Source of the DNA: Acidobacteriota bacterium
Lineage (GTDB): Bacteria > Acidobacteriota > Thermoanaerobaculia > Gp7-AA8
Assembly: GCA_019247495.1 (NCBI GenBank)
Contig: JAFAOU010000099.1
Coordinates: 1-56,365 of the forward strand
DNA length: 56,365 nucleotides
Direction of reading: 5' to 3'
This document shows, in pieces, positions 8,386 through 18,688 of this stretch. A program made the translations under genes and the position numbers. The notes under the pieces were generated by a model, which saw nothing but the letters and a program-made list of their open reading frames with translations, did no database searches and was not told where the DNA came from. Each line of letters begins with the position of its first letter. Within the stretch, counting starts at the first letter, position 1.

Positions 8386-8765
8386 GCGAGTGTCACGAGG
8401 TCCAAACCGGGTTGCACCATCTCGCCTTCCTTGCAATTGATCGCGGCGACCTTGCCGTCGCGCGGCGCCGTGATCTGGTGCTCCATCTTCATCGCTTCGA
8501 GGATGAGCAGAGGCGCGCCTTTGGCGACCTCGTCACCGACGTTCACAAGGATCTTCAACACGACGCCCGGCATCGGCGCGGCCATCGAATGGTCACGATG
8601 CCGCGCCCTTGCCCGCGACTTCTCCGCTGTCTCGACGATCCAGATCTCGCCGTCATACGCGAAGCTGATCTCGGTGCCGCTGTTGATGAAGGGGACGAAG
8701 TGCGTGCGCCCGTCGATTTGTAGTTCGGCTTCGTTGCCACGGACTGCGATGAGCTCAACTTGCAC
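8382..8765 (-). CDS. Free-standing biotin carboxyl carrier protein
   Basis: A 127-residue protein whose C-terminal half (60-127) is a biotinyl domain with MPGVV and the biotinylation motif EAMKMEH (Lys93). The N-terminal 50 residues form the small beta domain seen just before the biotinyl region in acyl-CoA carboxylase alpha chains. It should carry biotin for a methylcrotonyl-, propionyl- or acetyl-CoA carboxylase. It looks like the detached C-terminus of such an alpha subunit. The GTG start has TAGACT six bases upstream, a leaderless-type promoter, so this is probably a genuine gene start rather than a truncated fragment. Confidence 0.88.
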   Translation of the reverse strand: MQVELIAVRGNEAELQIDGRTHFVPFINSGTEISFAYDGEIWIVETAEKSRARARHRDHSMAAPMPGVVLKILVNVGDEVAKGAPLLILEAMKMEHQITAPRDGKVAAINCKEGEMVQPGLDLVTLA

Positions 8766-8771
8766 GGTTTG

Positions 8772-8777
8772 AGTCTA
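8772..8777 (-). promoter_or_regulatory. -10 box of a probable leaderless promoter, biotin carrier gene
   Basis: On the minus strand TAGACT lies six bases before the GTG at 8765, and there is no Shine-Dalgarno sequence. Confidence 0.45.
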
Positions 8778-8793
8778 TCTCGCCGAAAAGCGT

Positions 8794-8861
8794 TTCACGC
8801 GGAGACGCGGAGGCGCGGAGTACTGCCCGCCTTTCTCCGCGTCCCCGCGTCTCCGCGTGAA
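8794..8861. repeat. Family B palindrome, copy B1 (complete)
   Basis: TTCACGCGGAGACGCGG pairs exactly with CCGCGTCTCCGCGTGAA across an inner region that also pairs (GCGGAG with CTCCGC). It lies at the 3' end of pyrE and upstream of the biotin-carrier gene. Other copies or halves are at 12731, 15968 and 33329. Confidence 0.85.
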
Positions 8862-8865
8862 TAAA

Positions 8866-9438
8866 CTACTTCGAATACCGCGACCCCGGTGAATCAATCG
8901 CGATGCCCGAAGCGCAGAGGGGACAATGACCCTCGTCATACGTCTCGAGCTGAAGCTCCAGCAGCGACGCATACGGCGCAGAGAACGGATTCGCCATCCC
9001 GCTCCGATTCAAAATCGACGCGAACCCGGCCACAACGCCGCCGAGTCCTTCGACCACTGCAGCCGTCTCGCGCGTCGACTTTCCCGTCGTCACGACGTCC
9101 TCCACGATCACCACGCGCTCGCCTTCACTGATCCGGAAGCCGCGGCGGAGCGTCATCGCCCCTTCCTTCCTCTCCGTGAAGATCGACGGCACATCGAGCG
9201 CCTCGGCCACCGTGTAGCCGATGATCACGCCGCCCAGCGCGGGGGCGACGATTTTCGACGGCTGCATCGCCCGCACGTTTTCCGCGAGCGCGGTGCCGAT
9301 CGCCTTCGCGTTACGCGGATGTTCGAGCAAAAGCGCGCATTGCACGTAGCCGGGGCTGTGCAATCCGGACGACAGGCGGAAGTGGCCGCTGAGCAGCGCG
9401 CCCGTTTCGCGGAGGAGTGCGTCAACGTCGAGCGGCAT
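8866..9438 (-). CDS. pyrE: Orotate phosphoribosyltransferase
   Basis: Converts orotate and PRPP to OMP in pyrimidine synthesis. The 190-residue protein carries the type I PRTase PRPP loop VVIVEDVVTTGKS (109-121), an N-terminal FRLSSGLHSPGY orotate-binding region and the TERKEG segment of the flexible loop. A CPLC near the C-terminus (GHCPLCASG) is an extra Cys pair not found in the enterobacterial enzyme. The ATG at 9438 has TATTCT eight bases upstream, so the mRNA is probably leaderless. Divergent from yqeY, with overlapping promoter boxes. Confidence 0.93.
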   Translation of the reverse strand: MPLDVDALLRETGALLSGHFRLSSGLHSPGYVQCALLLEHPRNAKAIGTALAENVRAMQPSKIVAPALGGVIIGYTVAEALDVPSIFTERKEGAMTLRRGFRISEGERVVIVEDVVTTGKSTRETAAVVEGLGGVVAGFASILNRSGMANPFSAPYASLLELQLETYDEGHCPLCASGIAIDSPGSRYSK

Positions 9439-9446
9439 GGCCGGCG

Positions 9447-9456
9447 AGAATAGAAT
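9447..9456. promoter_or_regulatory. Overlapping divergent -10 boxes of pyrE and yqeY
   Basis: AGAATAGAAT contains TATTCT on the minus strand (9452-9447), eight bases before the pyrE ATG. It also contains TAGAAT on the plus strand (9451-9456), 20 bases before the yqeY ATG. The two boxes share two bases, so polymerases on the two promoters should exclude one another. Confidence 0.45.
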
Positions 9457-9476
9457 GCGCCGAGGAGTGAGCGCAA

Positions 9477-9923
9477 ATGGGTGAACTGACAGAGAAGATT
9501 CGCGCCGAGCTCACCGCGGCCATGAAAGCGCGCGACGCCGAGCGCCTCTCGACGCTGCGCATGCTGCAGTCGGCGTTCAAGTACCAGCAGATCGAAGTCG
9601 GCCACGAGCTGAGCGACGAAGAAGCGATGACCGTGATCCGCAAAGCGGTCAAGCAGCGTCTCGATTCGATCGAGCAATACACGAAAGGCAACCGCCCCGA
9701 GCTCGCCGCCAAAGAACAGAGCGAGATGGAGCTGCTCAAGACCTGGCTCCCGGCCGATCTGACAGACGATGAGATCGAAGCCGGCATCCGCGAGATCGTC
9801 GCCTCCACGGGCGCGCAGTCGAAGAAGGACATGGGCAAGGTGATGAAGGAAGCATCCGCGAAATACAAAGGGCGGGTGGACGGGCGGAAACTGCAGGAGA
9901 TCGTAGGCCGGTTGCTGCCGTGA
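9477..9923 (+). CDS. yqeY: GatB/YqeY domain protein
   Basis: A 148-residue single-domain protein of the YqeY family, similar to the tRNA-binding tail of GatB. It has the usual pattern of an N-terminal helical domain (MKARDAERLSTLRML at 16-30) and a C-terminal helical bundle (SKKDMGKVMKEAS then GRVDGRKLQEIV). The family is thought to act in tRNA-dependent amidation or translation, but its role is not settled. The start has a GAGGAG Shine-Dalgarno sequence. Palindrome A3 begins five bases after the stop. Confidence 0.92.
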   Translation: MGELTEKIRAELTAAMKARDAERLSTLRMLQSAFKYQQIEVGHELSDEEAMTVIRKAVKQRLDSIEQYTKGNRPELAAKEQSEMELLKTWLPADLTDDEIEAGIREIVASTGAQSKKDMGKVMKEASAKYKGRVDGRKLQEIVGRLLP

Positions 9924-9927
9924 ACGC

Positions 9928-10085
9928 TGTCATCCTGAGCCGCCGTAGCTGCGTAGCCGCGAAGCGGTGTAGCAGCGCAGGACGGTCGAAGTACCCCCTC
10001 CCTGTTAACCCGGAAGGGTGGCGGTTTTTCACGAGGCAAGCACTTGTGGGGTCCTTCGACCGTCCTTCGGCGGCTCAGGATGACA
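9928..10085. repeat. Family A palindromic element, copy A3 (core reversed)
   Basis: Ends TGTCATCCTGAGCCGCCG and CGGCGGCTCAGGATGACA are exact inverted repeats. The core reads CTGTTAACCCGGAAGGGTGGCGG then GGCAAGCACTT, the reverse complement of the orientation in A1, A2 and A4. It lies between yqeY and the moeB-like gene, whose ATG is only four bases beyond the element. Confidence 0.92.
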
Positions 10086-10089
10086 GGCG

Positions 10090-11134
10090 ATGCTGACTAA
10101 GTCCGAGCGCGCCCGTTACGCACGCCACCTCATCCTCCCCGAGGTTGGCGAAGAGGGTCAGGAGAAACTCAAGGCCGGATCGGTTCTGGTCGTTGGCGCG
10201 GGAGGATTGGGAAGTCCGGTCGGCCTCTACCTCGCGGCTGCCGGCGTGGGACGCATCGGCCTCGTGGACTTTGACGACGTCGACGCGAGCAATCTCCATC
10301 GCCAGGTGCTGTATGGAACCTCCGACGTCGGACGTCCCAAAGTCGAAGCGGCGCAAGCGCGGTTGCAGGATTTGAATCCCGACATCGTCATCGACACCCA
10401 CGACGCCGCGTTGACCTCGGAGAACGCGCTCGGGATCATCGAGAAGTACGACGTCATCGTCGACGGTACCGACAACTTCGCCACGCGCTACCTCGTCAAC
10501 GACGCTTGCGTCCTCCTCGGCAAGCCGAACGTCTACGGTTCGATTTTTAGGTTTGAGGGTCAGGCCTCCGTTTTTTCTGCCGCCGACGGGGCGTGCTATC
10601 GCTGCCTCTACCCCGAGCCGCCGCCGCCGCACCTTGTGCCGTCGTGCGCGGAAGGCGGAGTCCTCGGCGTGCTGCCCGGCGTCGTCGGGACGATTCAGGC
10701 GACCGAAACAATCAAGCTGCTAACCGGCATCGGCGAAACGCTCGCCGGCCGGCTGCTTCTCTTCGACGCGCTGCGGATGTCATTTCGTACGCTGCGTCTC
10801 AAACAACAACACGATTCGCACGCCGCGATTACGGAGCTGATCGACTACGACCAGTTCTGCAATCCCGCCAATCTGCACGAAGTCACGGAGATCGGTGACG
10901 CGATCGCGATCGACGTCCGCGAAGAGTACGAATGGGATGCGGGCCACATCGACGGCGCCCGCCACATCCCGCTCGGCGAACTGCCGAATCGTCTGGACGA
11001 ACTTCCGCGCGATGCCGACATCGTCTTCTACTGCCAGACCGGCGGCCGCTCCGCGCGCGCTCTCGACGTCGCCCGCGACGCGGGCTTCACGCGAGCGAAA
11101 CACCTTCGCGGCGGTTACGCGGGCTTGGCGTCAC

Positions 11135-11145
<11 letters not shown>
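10090..11145 (+). CDS. moeB: E1-like adenylyltransferase/sulfurtransferase: ThiF-MoeB domain fused to rhodanese
   Basis: A 351-residue protein that activates a sulfur-carrier protein (MoaD, ThiS or similar) by C-terminal adenylation. Residues 5-245 are the ThiF/MoeB domain with nucleotide loop GAGGLGSP (36-43), DGTDNF (125-130), the first zinc pair Cys169/Cys172 and Cys186 of the crossover loop. Residues 262-351 are a rhodanese domain with active Cys in YCQTGGRS, fitting MOCS3-type enzymes. The second zinc pair is incomplete: only Cys257 is present where CxxC is normal. The start is four bases after palindrome A3, with no Shine-Dalgarno sequence. The stop TGA (11143-11145) lies inside palindrome A4. 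Confidence 0.88.
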
Positions 11146-12716
<1,571 letters not shown>

Positions 12717-12730
12717 GCTACGGGGACGGG

Positions 12731-12760
12731 TTCACGCGGAGACGCGGAGGGGCGGAGAAA
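12731..12760. repeat. Family B half-site, copy B2
   Basis: TTCACGCGGAGACGCGGAGG followed by GGCGGAGAAAG matches one arm of B1; the second arm is absent. It lies between convergent genes: the dioxygenase-linked gene and the propeller gene. Confidence 0.7.
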
Positions 12761-12762
12761 GA

Positions 12763-14685
12763 CTAGTTCGTGCCCGTCACCACGGCGGTTTCCGCGACCT
12801 TCTTCTTCGCTTCGTACTTTGCGGACCTACCCTCGTAGATGAAGATGCCTTCGCCGAGGGTGCCGACGTAGAGGCGGGCGGGGTCGAAGGGGTCGAGGGC
12901 GACCGAGGTCACCTCGGCGGTCCACGAAGGGAGCGGGAACGAGCGCCAGTCGGAGTTTTTTGGTTCGGCCACCAGCATCTCGTGTTGCTGGCGCGAGGTG
13001 AGGAAGACGAAGTTGTCGGTGCTGCGCGAGCCGCCGAAGACCGATGCGAATTGCGCGTCGGGCGCTTCCATCTCGGTCCACTTTCCGTCGGCGTCAACGT
13101 GTCCGGCCTTCACGCCTTGCGAGCCGGCGATGAAGACGAGTTGATCGTCGCCGGAGCCGCGGACGGCCAGCGTGCGGCCGGTCGACGGCGCGCCGGCGAG
13201 AGGCATCCACTCCATGCCGTCGAAGGCGCGAAGACCGGCATTCGTCAGCGCGAACAGCGCACGCTTGTTTCCGAGGTTGCCGATCGCGATATCGACGGCG
13301 CGGTTTTCGGCGCCGGCGAGGCGATACCAACTCTTGCCGGCGTCGCGGCTGGTGAAGACGCCTTCCGCGGTCGCGGCGAAGTAACGGACTTTGTTGAAGC
13401 GAAGCACCTTGTCGACGCGAATCGGATAGCTCGCCGGCGGCGCCTGCGACCAAACCTCGCCATCGGCGCTCCAGAAGAATCCCTTCTCCGTTCCCGCCAC
13501 GAACTTCACCTCGGCATCCTCGGTGATGACTAGCGACAGGATCTGCGGCAGGTCGTTTGTCGGCAGCTTCTTCCAGGTCGCGCCGGCATCGCTCGAGCGA
13601 TAGATACCGCTCGACGATCCGCCGAATGCCACCGCCGCGTAGACATTCTTCGGCTGTGCGGCATCCGCGGCGATCGAAGTAATGGTCAGATTGCGAAGGC
13701 CGTCGCACGTGCGCGTGAACGTTTTCGCGTTGTCGTTGGAGATGTAGACGCCATCGCCTTCGACGCCGAGGATCACGCGGCCAGGCCGCTGCGGATGAAG
13801 CGCGATCGTGTTCACAACGAGCGACTCGTCGCTGATCGTGTACCAGCTCTTGCCGCCGTCGTGACTGCGATACAGGCCGGCCACGGAGCCGGCGAAGATC
13901 GAATCGGGATCGCAGGGATCGAGCTCGATGTCATGGATGCGCCGGTTGTTGAATCCGTCGCGGTAGCGCGTCCAGTTCTCGCCGCGGTTCGGCGTGTTGT
14001 AGACCCAGCCGCACGTCGAAACCCAAACTTTGTCCGGGTTGTAGCGGTCGATGGTGATCGAGAACATGTCGGTATCGAGCACCATGCCGTTGTTGATCAG
14101 CTTCCACGTTTTGCCGCCGTCGTCGGAACGCGTTCCCTGCCGCCACGTGCCGACGTAAATGCGGTCGTGCGTGCGCGGGTCGAGCGCGAGCGACTCGACG
14201 TTGATCTGATCGGAGATCTGTTCCCACGATTCGCCGCCGTTGGTGGAGCGATAGACGCCGGTCAGTCCGCCGATGAGGACAAAGTCGGCGTCATGCGGAT
14301 CGATGGCGATCGCGCGGACGGAGAAATCTTCGAGCCCTGCATCGCGGCGCGTCCAGTTCTTCCCGCCGTCCTCCGAAACCGCCACGACGCCGCCGCCCCA
14401 CGCGCCCCAGCACGCCGCCCAGAGCCGTCCCTTGCGGTCGAGCACGAGGTTGTCGACGACGTAGCCCGGAAACGGGATGCCGCCGCGCGGGTTCTGCCAC
14501 GACTTCGCGCCGTCGGTGGAGACATAGACCTCGCCGCCGCTCGTGCCGAGGTAGAGAGTGTCGGGGTGTGAGGGATCGATGATCAGCGCGCGGACGTCAG
14601 CGCCATAAAGATTGGCGCGCCGCCATTGCGCACAAAGAGGAAGTGCCGTGAAGAGAAACGTGAGAACGATGAGGAGTTTACGCAT
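12763..14685 (-). CDS. Secreted Asp-box (BNR/sortilin-like) beta-propeller protein
   Basis: A 640-residue protein with an N-terminal signal peptide (residues 1-20, ending LPLCAQ). About ten Asp-box turns of the SxDGGKSW type recur every 45-60 residues (for example STDGAKSW, SEDGGKNW, STNGGESW, SDDGGKTW, SHDGGKSW, SRDAGKSW). They indicate a large propeller like the sortilin/Vps10 or YCF48 folds. It is probably exported to the periplasm or surface; no catalytic sialidase residues were identified. A Lys/Ala-rich tail ends the protein. The frame stays open for nearly 400 codons upstream, but that part is antisense to galU, so I start at the signal peptide. Confidence 0.85.
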   Translation of the reverse strand: MRKLLIVLTFLFTALPLCAQWRRANLYGADVRALIIDPSHPDTLYLGTSGGEVYVSTDGAKSWQNPRGGIPFPGYVVDNLVLDRKGRLWAACWGAWGGGVVAVSEDGGKNWTRRDAGLEDFSVRAIAIDPHDADFVLIGGLTGVYRSTNGGESWEQISDQINVESLALDPRTHDRIYVGTWRQGTRSDDGGKTWKLINNGMVLDTDMFSITIDRYNPDKVWVSTCGWVYNTPNRGENWTRYRDGFNNRRIHDIELDPCDPDSIFAGSVAGLYRSHDGGKSWYTISDESLVVNTIALHPQRPGRVILGVEGDGVYISNDNAKTFTRTCDGLRNLTITSIAADAAQPKNVYAAVAFGGSSSGIYRSSDAGATWKKLPTNDLPQILSLVITEDAEVKFVAGTEKGFFWSADGEVWSQAPPASYPIRVDKVLRFNKVRYFAATAEGVFTSRDAGKSWYRLAGAENRAVDIAIGNLGNKRALFALTNAGLRAFDGMEWMPLAGAPSTGRTLAVRGSGDDQLVFIAGSQGVKAGHVDADGKWTEMEAPDAQFASVFGGSRSTDNFVFLTSRQQHEMLVAEPKNSDWRSFPLPSWTAEVTSVALDPFDPARLYVGTLGEGIFIYEGRSAKYEAKKKVAETAVVTGTN

Positions 14686-14746
14686 GCCCGCCCGGTAACG
14701 AAGAGTTTTATCACGACGAAAGCAATATCGCTGCCGGAGCCTGCTG

Positions 14747-14803
14747 AACCACAGAGACACAGAGGACGCAGAGGTCTGTGTGATCTCTGTGCCTCTGTGG
14801 TGA
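14747..14803. repeat. Family C palindrome, copy C3
   Basis: AACCACAGAGACACAGAGG and its counterpart CCTCTGTGGTGA form an imperfect inverted repeat around GCAGAGGTCTGTGTGATCTCTGTG. It lies in the divergent space between the propeller gene and galU. It is related to C1 (36944) and C2 (40680), with GAGACACAGAG in place of AAGACACAAAG. Confidence 0.75.
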
Positions 14804-14811
14804 AAAGGTCT

Positions 14812-14817
14812 TATCCT
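14812..14817 (+). promoter_or_regulatory. Possible -10 box, galU
   Basis: TATCCT ends nine bases before the galU ATG, and no Shine-Dalgarno sequence is visible. It is a weaker match than the TACACT and TAGAAT boxes elsewhere. Confidence 0.3.
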
Positions 14818-14826
14818 TCGCGCGAC

Positions 14827-15741
<915 letters not shown>

Positions 15742-15967
15742 GGACGTCCGCGCGCTGGTCGGCGAATGCGAGCTGACCGGGACTCGCACGACGTTTCTCC
15801 GCAACGATCGCCCCGTGGCCATCCTCATCTCGCACGATGAATACCTCGCGCTGCGCGAGACGATCGACATCGCCGACGACGCGCCGCTACGCGCAGCGAT
15901 CGACGAGGCCGAGGCGGAAGTGGAGAGGGGCGCGATGCTCGCGATTGAAGATCTGCTCGGCGCTTGA

Positions 15968-16058
15968 AAGGGGACGGTTCACGCGGAGCACGCAGAGGAG
16001 CGGAGAACGGCCCGGTTTTCTCCGCCTCCCCGCGTGCTCCGCGTGAAACCGTCCCCTT
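15968..16058. repeat. Family B palindrome, copy B3, inside the toxin-antitoxin pair
   Basis: AAGGGGACGGTTCACGCGG and CCGCGTGAAACCGTCCCCTT are exact inverted arms, with GAGCACGCAGAGGAGCGGAG and its counterpart inside. The element begins at the antitoxin stop and ends 24 bases before the toxin ATG. A strong hairpin here could reduce read-through from antitoxin to toxin. Confidence 0.88.
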
Positions 16059-16067
16059 CCCCATTGA

Positions 16068-16073
16068 TACACT
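16068..16073 (+). promoter_or_regulatory. -10 box of a probable leaderless promoter, toxin gene
   Basis: TACACT ends eight bases before the toxin ATG at 16082, with no Shine-Dalgarno sequence. It would give the toxin a promoter separate from the antitoxin, on the far side of palindrome B3. That is unusual for a toxin-antitoxin operon. Confidence 0.45.
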
Positions 16074-16081
16074 CCCACCCC

Positions 16082-16333
16082 ATGTGGAACGACCGCCTGC
16101 GCTTCGCCGAACGCGTCGAGAAAGATTGGCGCAGCCTGAACGATGAACAGCGCGCCGCCGCAGCCAAAGCGCTCGAGACGATCGACGAGGATCCCATCAT
16201 CGGAGCGCCGTTATTCGAGCCGTTGCGCGGCTATTGGAGTTATCGCAGCGAAGGGATTCGCATCATCTACCGCATCGTCACCGAGGCGCGGTTCATCGTC
16301 GTGTTGAACATCGGCCTGGTGATGGCGCGATGA
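16082..16333 (+). CDS. RelE/ParE-type toxin
   Basis: An 83-residue protein with the RelE/ParE fold pattern: a helical N-terminus with basic residues (RFAERVEKDWRSL), a GAPLFEPLRGYWSYRSEG beta hairpin (about 56-73), IRIIYRI and a final FIVVLNIG strand. Family toxins cleave mRNA at the ribosome (RelE) or poison gyrase (ParE); sequence alone does not separate the two. The 3' end overlaps maf by four bases (ATGA), so it is co-translated with a housekeeping gene, which suggests an integrated or domesticated copy. The catalytic pattern looks intact. Confidence 0.78.
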   Translation: MWNDRLRFAERVEKDWRSLNDEQRAAAAKALETIDEDPIIGAPLFEPLRGYWSYRSEGIRIIYRIVTEARFIVVLNIGLVMAR

Positions 16334-16989
16334 GGTTCATCCTGGCGTCGCAGTCGCCGCGGCGGCGGGAGTTGCTGGCGTCGATCGGCCTTGCGTTCGA
16401 CGTCATGCCGAGCGACGTCCCCGAGGTGCATCAGCCGGGCGAATCGCCCGAGGAGTACGTGGCGCGTTTGTCACGCGACAAAGCCGCGGCAGTCGCGGCG
16501 AAACATGACGATGCCTGGATCATTGCTGCCGACACGACCGTCCTCCTCGGCGACGAACTGTTGGAGAAACCGGCTGACGACGCCGACGCCCGGCGGATGC
16601 TCGCGACGATCGCCGGCAAGACTCACATCGTCTACTCCGGCGTCACGCTGCAGAACGCCGCCCGCGGGTGGCGAGACACGCGCGTGGCCGAGTCCGAGGT
16701 GAGAATGCTGCCGCTCGACGAGCACGACATCGCGTGGTATGTCTCGACCGGCGAGCCGCGCGACAAAGCGGGCGCTTACGCCGTGCAGGGCATCGGAGCG
16801 ATGTTCATCGACTCCATCCACGGCAGCTACACGAACGTAGTTGGATTACCACTTGCTTTGCTTTTCCAGATGCTGAGACGGGCAGGTATCGATGTCTTGA
16901 GGGTGTCGGGTGTCGGGCGTCGGGTGTCGGAGCCTGGCAACCTCACGAATTCGCCGACTCCCGGCCCCCGACGCCCGACTCACGATTGA
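16330..16989 (+). CDS. maf: Maf-family nucleoside triphosphate pyrophosphatase
   Basis: A 219-residue protein that hydrolyses non-canonical or methylated NTPs such as dTTP and UTP. The core has the Maf signature LASQSPRRRELL (5-16), then AADTTVLL with the catalytic Asp and ELLEKPAD, and a closing KAGAYAVQGIGA. A normal Maf ends near residue 190; the last 28 or so residues here are encoded by palindrome E1, so they are a repeat-derived tail. It overlaps the toxin gene by four bases. The original stop was presumably lost or displaced when the palindrome formed. Confidence 0.9.
   Translation: MRFILASQSPRRRELLASIGLAFDVMPSDVPEVHQPGESPEEYVARLSRDKAAAVAAKHDDAWIIAADTTVLLGDELLEKPADDADARRMLATIAGKTHIVYSGVTLQNAARGWRDTRVAESEVRMLPLDEHDIAWYVSTGEPRDKAGAYAVQGIGAMFIDSIHGSYTNVVGLPLALLFQMLRRAGIDVLRVSGVGRRVSEPGNLTNSPTPGPRRPTHD
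16900..16986. repeat. Family E palindrome, copy E1, forming the Maf C-terminus
   Basis: GGGTGTCGGGTGTCGGGCG is an imperfect inverted match to CCCCCGACGCCCGACTCAC, with short direct TGTCGGG/CGTCGGG units inside. It is translated as the last residues of Maf, including RVSGVGRRVSEP. A related copy lies at 31958. Confidence 0.75.
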
Positions 16990-16998
16990 GGTTCAACC

Positions 16999-18534
16999 AT
17001 GTCATCCGCGGCAAAAGTCGGCATTTTCATGCTGATCATCCTGGCGATCCTCGGGTACTTCATCCTGAAGATCGAAGACGTGCAGATCGGTCACGGGACG
17101 GGCGCGCGCAAAATCACCGCGGTCTTCGACTCCGTGGCGGGACTCGACAACAAGTCGGCGGTGCGTGTGGCGGGCGTTCGCGCGGGGAAAGTGTCGGATA
17201 TCAAGCTGCGTCCGGATGGCAAAGCCGAGGTGACGCTGGATATCGATCCGGACGTAGTGCTGCATCCCGGTGCCAGCGCGCACGTCGCCAACCTCGGGCT
17301 CCTCGGCGAGAAGTACATCGAGCTCGATCCCGGTCCGGCGAATACGCCGGCGATTCCGCAGGAACAGAGCGTCGTCTTGCGCGGCACGCAGCCGGCGTCG
17401 ATGGACGACATCACGAACCAGGTGGCCGCGATTGCGAATGACGTGAAGGCGATCACGGCCTCGCTGCGCGGCGTGATGTCGGGACCAACCGGCGAGCAGC
17501 GGCTGGTCGATATCGTCGAGAACGTCCGCACGATCACCGAGCAAATGCGCGATCTGATCGCCGCGAATCGCACGAACGTCGACGCTACGATGGCGAACGC
17601 GCGTGTCGTCAGCGAGTCGCTGCGGGTGGAGATTCCGAAGCTGGCAGCATCGCTCGATCACATGGCCACGCAAATGTCGGGCACGGTCGGCGAGAACCGT
17701 CAGGACGTCCGCCAGATCGTCGAGAACCTGAAAACGCTCTCCGCCGATCTGAAAACGACGTCCGACAATCTCAACGCCGTCACGGGTCAGGTCCGCAGCG
17801 GCGAAGGGACGGTCGGCAAGCTGCTCTACAGCAACGAAGCGCACGATCGTTTGACCGCGGCGTTGGGCTCCGTCGAAAGCGGCGTGAACGAGTTGCGCAA
17901 CACGCTCGGACGCGCCGGCAAGATGCAGCTGGACCTCGGACTCAACGGCGATTACTACGCGGGACTGCCGGAGACGCAGAATGGTGCGGAGAAAGTCGGC
18001 GGCAGTTCGCGGTCCGCGGTCTGGCTGCGATTGACGCCGAATCCGGATCGCAATCGTTTCTACAACGTCGAACTGGCAGATACACCGTTTGGCAAACGCA
18101 ACGACAAGACCATCGAAGAGACAGTGACGAATCCCGCAACAGGTCAATCGCAGACGACGATCACGCACCAGACGAAGTTCGAGCACGCGTTCCTGACGTC
18201 GGCGCAGGTGGGATGGAACCTGAAGCCATTCGCCGTCCGCCTCGGCATGATCGATTCAACAGGAGGCGCGGGCGTCGACTACTTCTACAACAGCCGCATT
18301 CGCGTCACCGGCGAAGCGTTCGACTTCGGACACCGCACCGGCGATAGCAACCCGCATCTTCGCTTGTACGGCGAGTACATCTTCCGCACGGAAAAGCCGA
18401 CGACGCCGACGATCTTCGTTCGCAGTGGCGTCGACAATGTCCTGAACCACACCGCGTTCACCCTCGGCGGCGGCATTCGCTGGCGGGATGATGATTTGAA
18501 GTACCTCCTTGGGAGCATTCCGATCCCGAAGTGA
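16999..18534 (+). CDS. MCE-domain (MlaD-like) protein with a beta-rich C-terminal domain
   Basis: A 511-residue protein with one N-terminal transmembrane helix (about 7-24) and an MCE domain (about 38-115) with the VFDSVAGLDNKSAVRVAGV core and LLGEKYIEL. A long helical region (about 130-310) rich in TITEQM- and LKTTSDNL-type repeats follows, like the helical barrel of PqiB or YebT-type MCE proteins. Residues 320-511 are rich in alternating beta-strands (LGLNGDYYAG, VWLRLTPNP, AVRLGMID, GEYIFR) resembling an outer-membrane barrel. The family moves lipid between inner and outer membranes. No permease or ATPase of an Mla-type transporter is adjacent. Confidence 0.8.
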   Translation: MSSAAKVGIFMLIILAILGYFILKIEDVQIGHGTGARKITAVFDSVAGLDNKSAVRVAGVRAGKVSDIKLRPDGKAEVTLDIDPDVVLHPGASAHVANLGLLGEKYIELDPGPANTPAIPQEQSVVLRGTQPASMDDITNQVAAIANDVKAITASLRGVMSGPTGEQRLVDIVENVRTITEQMRDLIAANRTNVDATMANARVVSESLRVEIPKLAASLDHMATQMSGTVGENRQDVRQIVENLKTLSADLKTTSDNLNAVTGQVRSGEGTVGKLLYSNEAHDRLTAALGSVESGVNELRNTLGRAGKMQLDLGLNGDYYAGLPETQNGAEKVGGSSRSAVWLRLTPNPDRNRFYNVELADTPFGKRNDKTIEETVTNPATGQSQTTITHQTKFEHAFLTSAQVGWNLKPFAVRLGMIDSTGGAGVDYFYNSRIRVTGEAFDFGHRTGDSNPHLRLYGEYIFRTEKPTTPTIFVRSGVDNVLNHTAFTLGGGIRWRDDDLKYLLGSIPIPK

Positions 18535-18538
18535 GCAA

Positions 18539-18645
18539 GTAGCGCCGGCGGCCCGCCGGCTGTACCGCCGCCGGCTCGGCGGCAATACGCGACGCGCCAG
18601 CGAGCCGCTGGCGATCCAGCCGACGAGCCTTCGGCGCTACGGCCG
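18539..18645. repeat. Family G palindrome, copy G1
   Basis: GTAGCGCCGGCGG at the left pairs with the CGGCGCTAC at the right, with further pairing of GCCGGCTGTACCGCCGCCGGC inside. It fills the gap between the MCE gene and endonuclease IV. A related palindrome (G2) is at 55674. Confidence 0.75.
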
Positions 18646-18688
18646 AGGAATGACACCCGGCGAGCAATTCGTTCTGCGGTGCTCCTCC

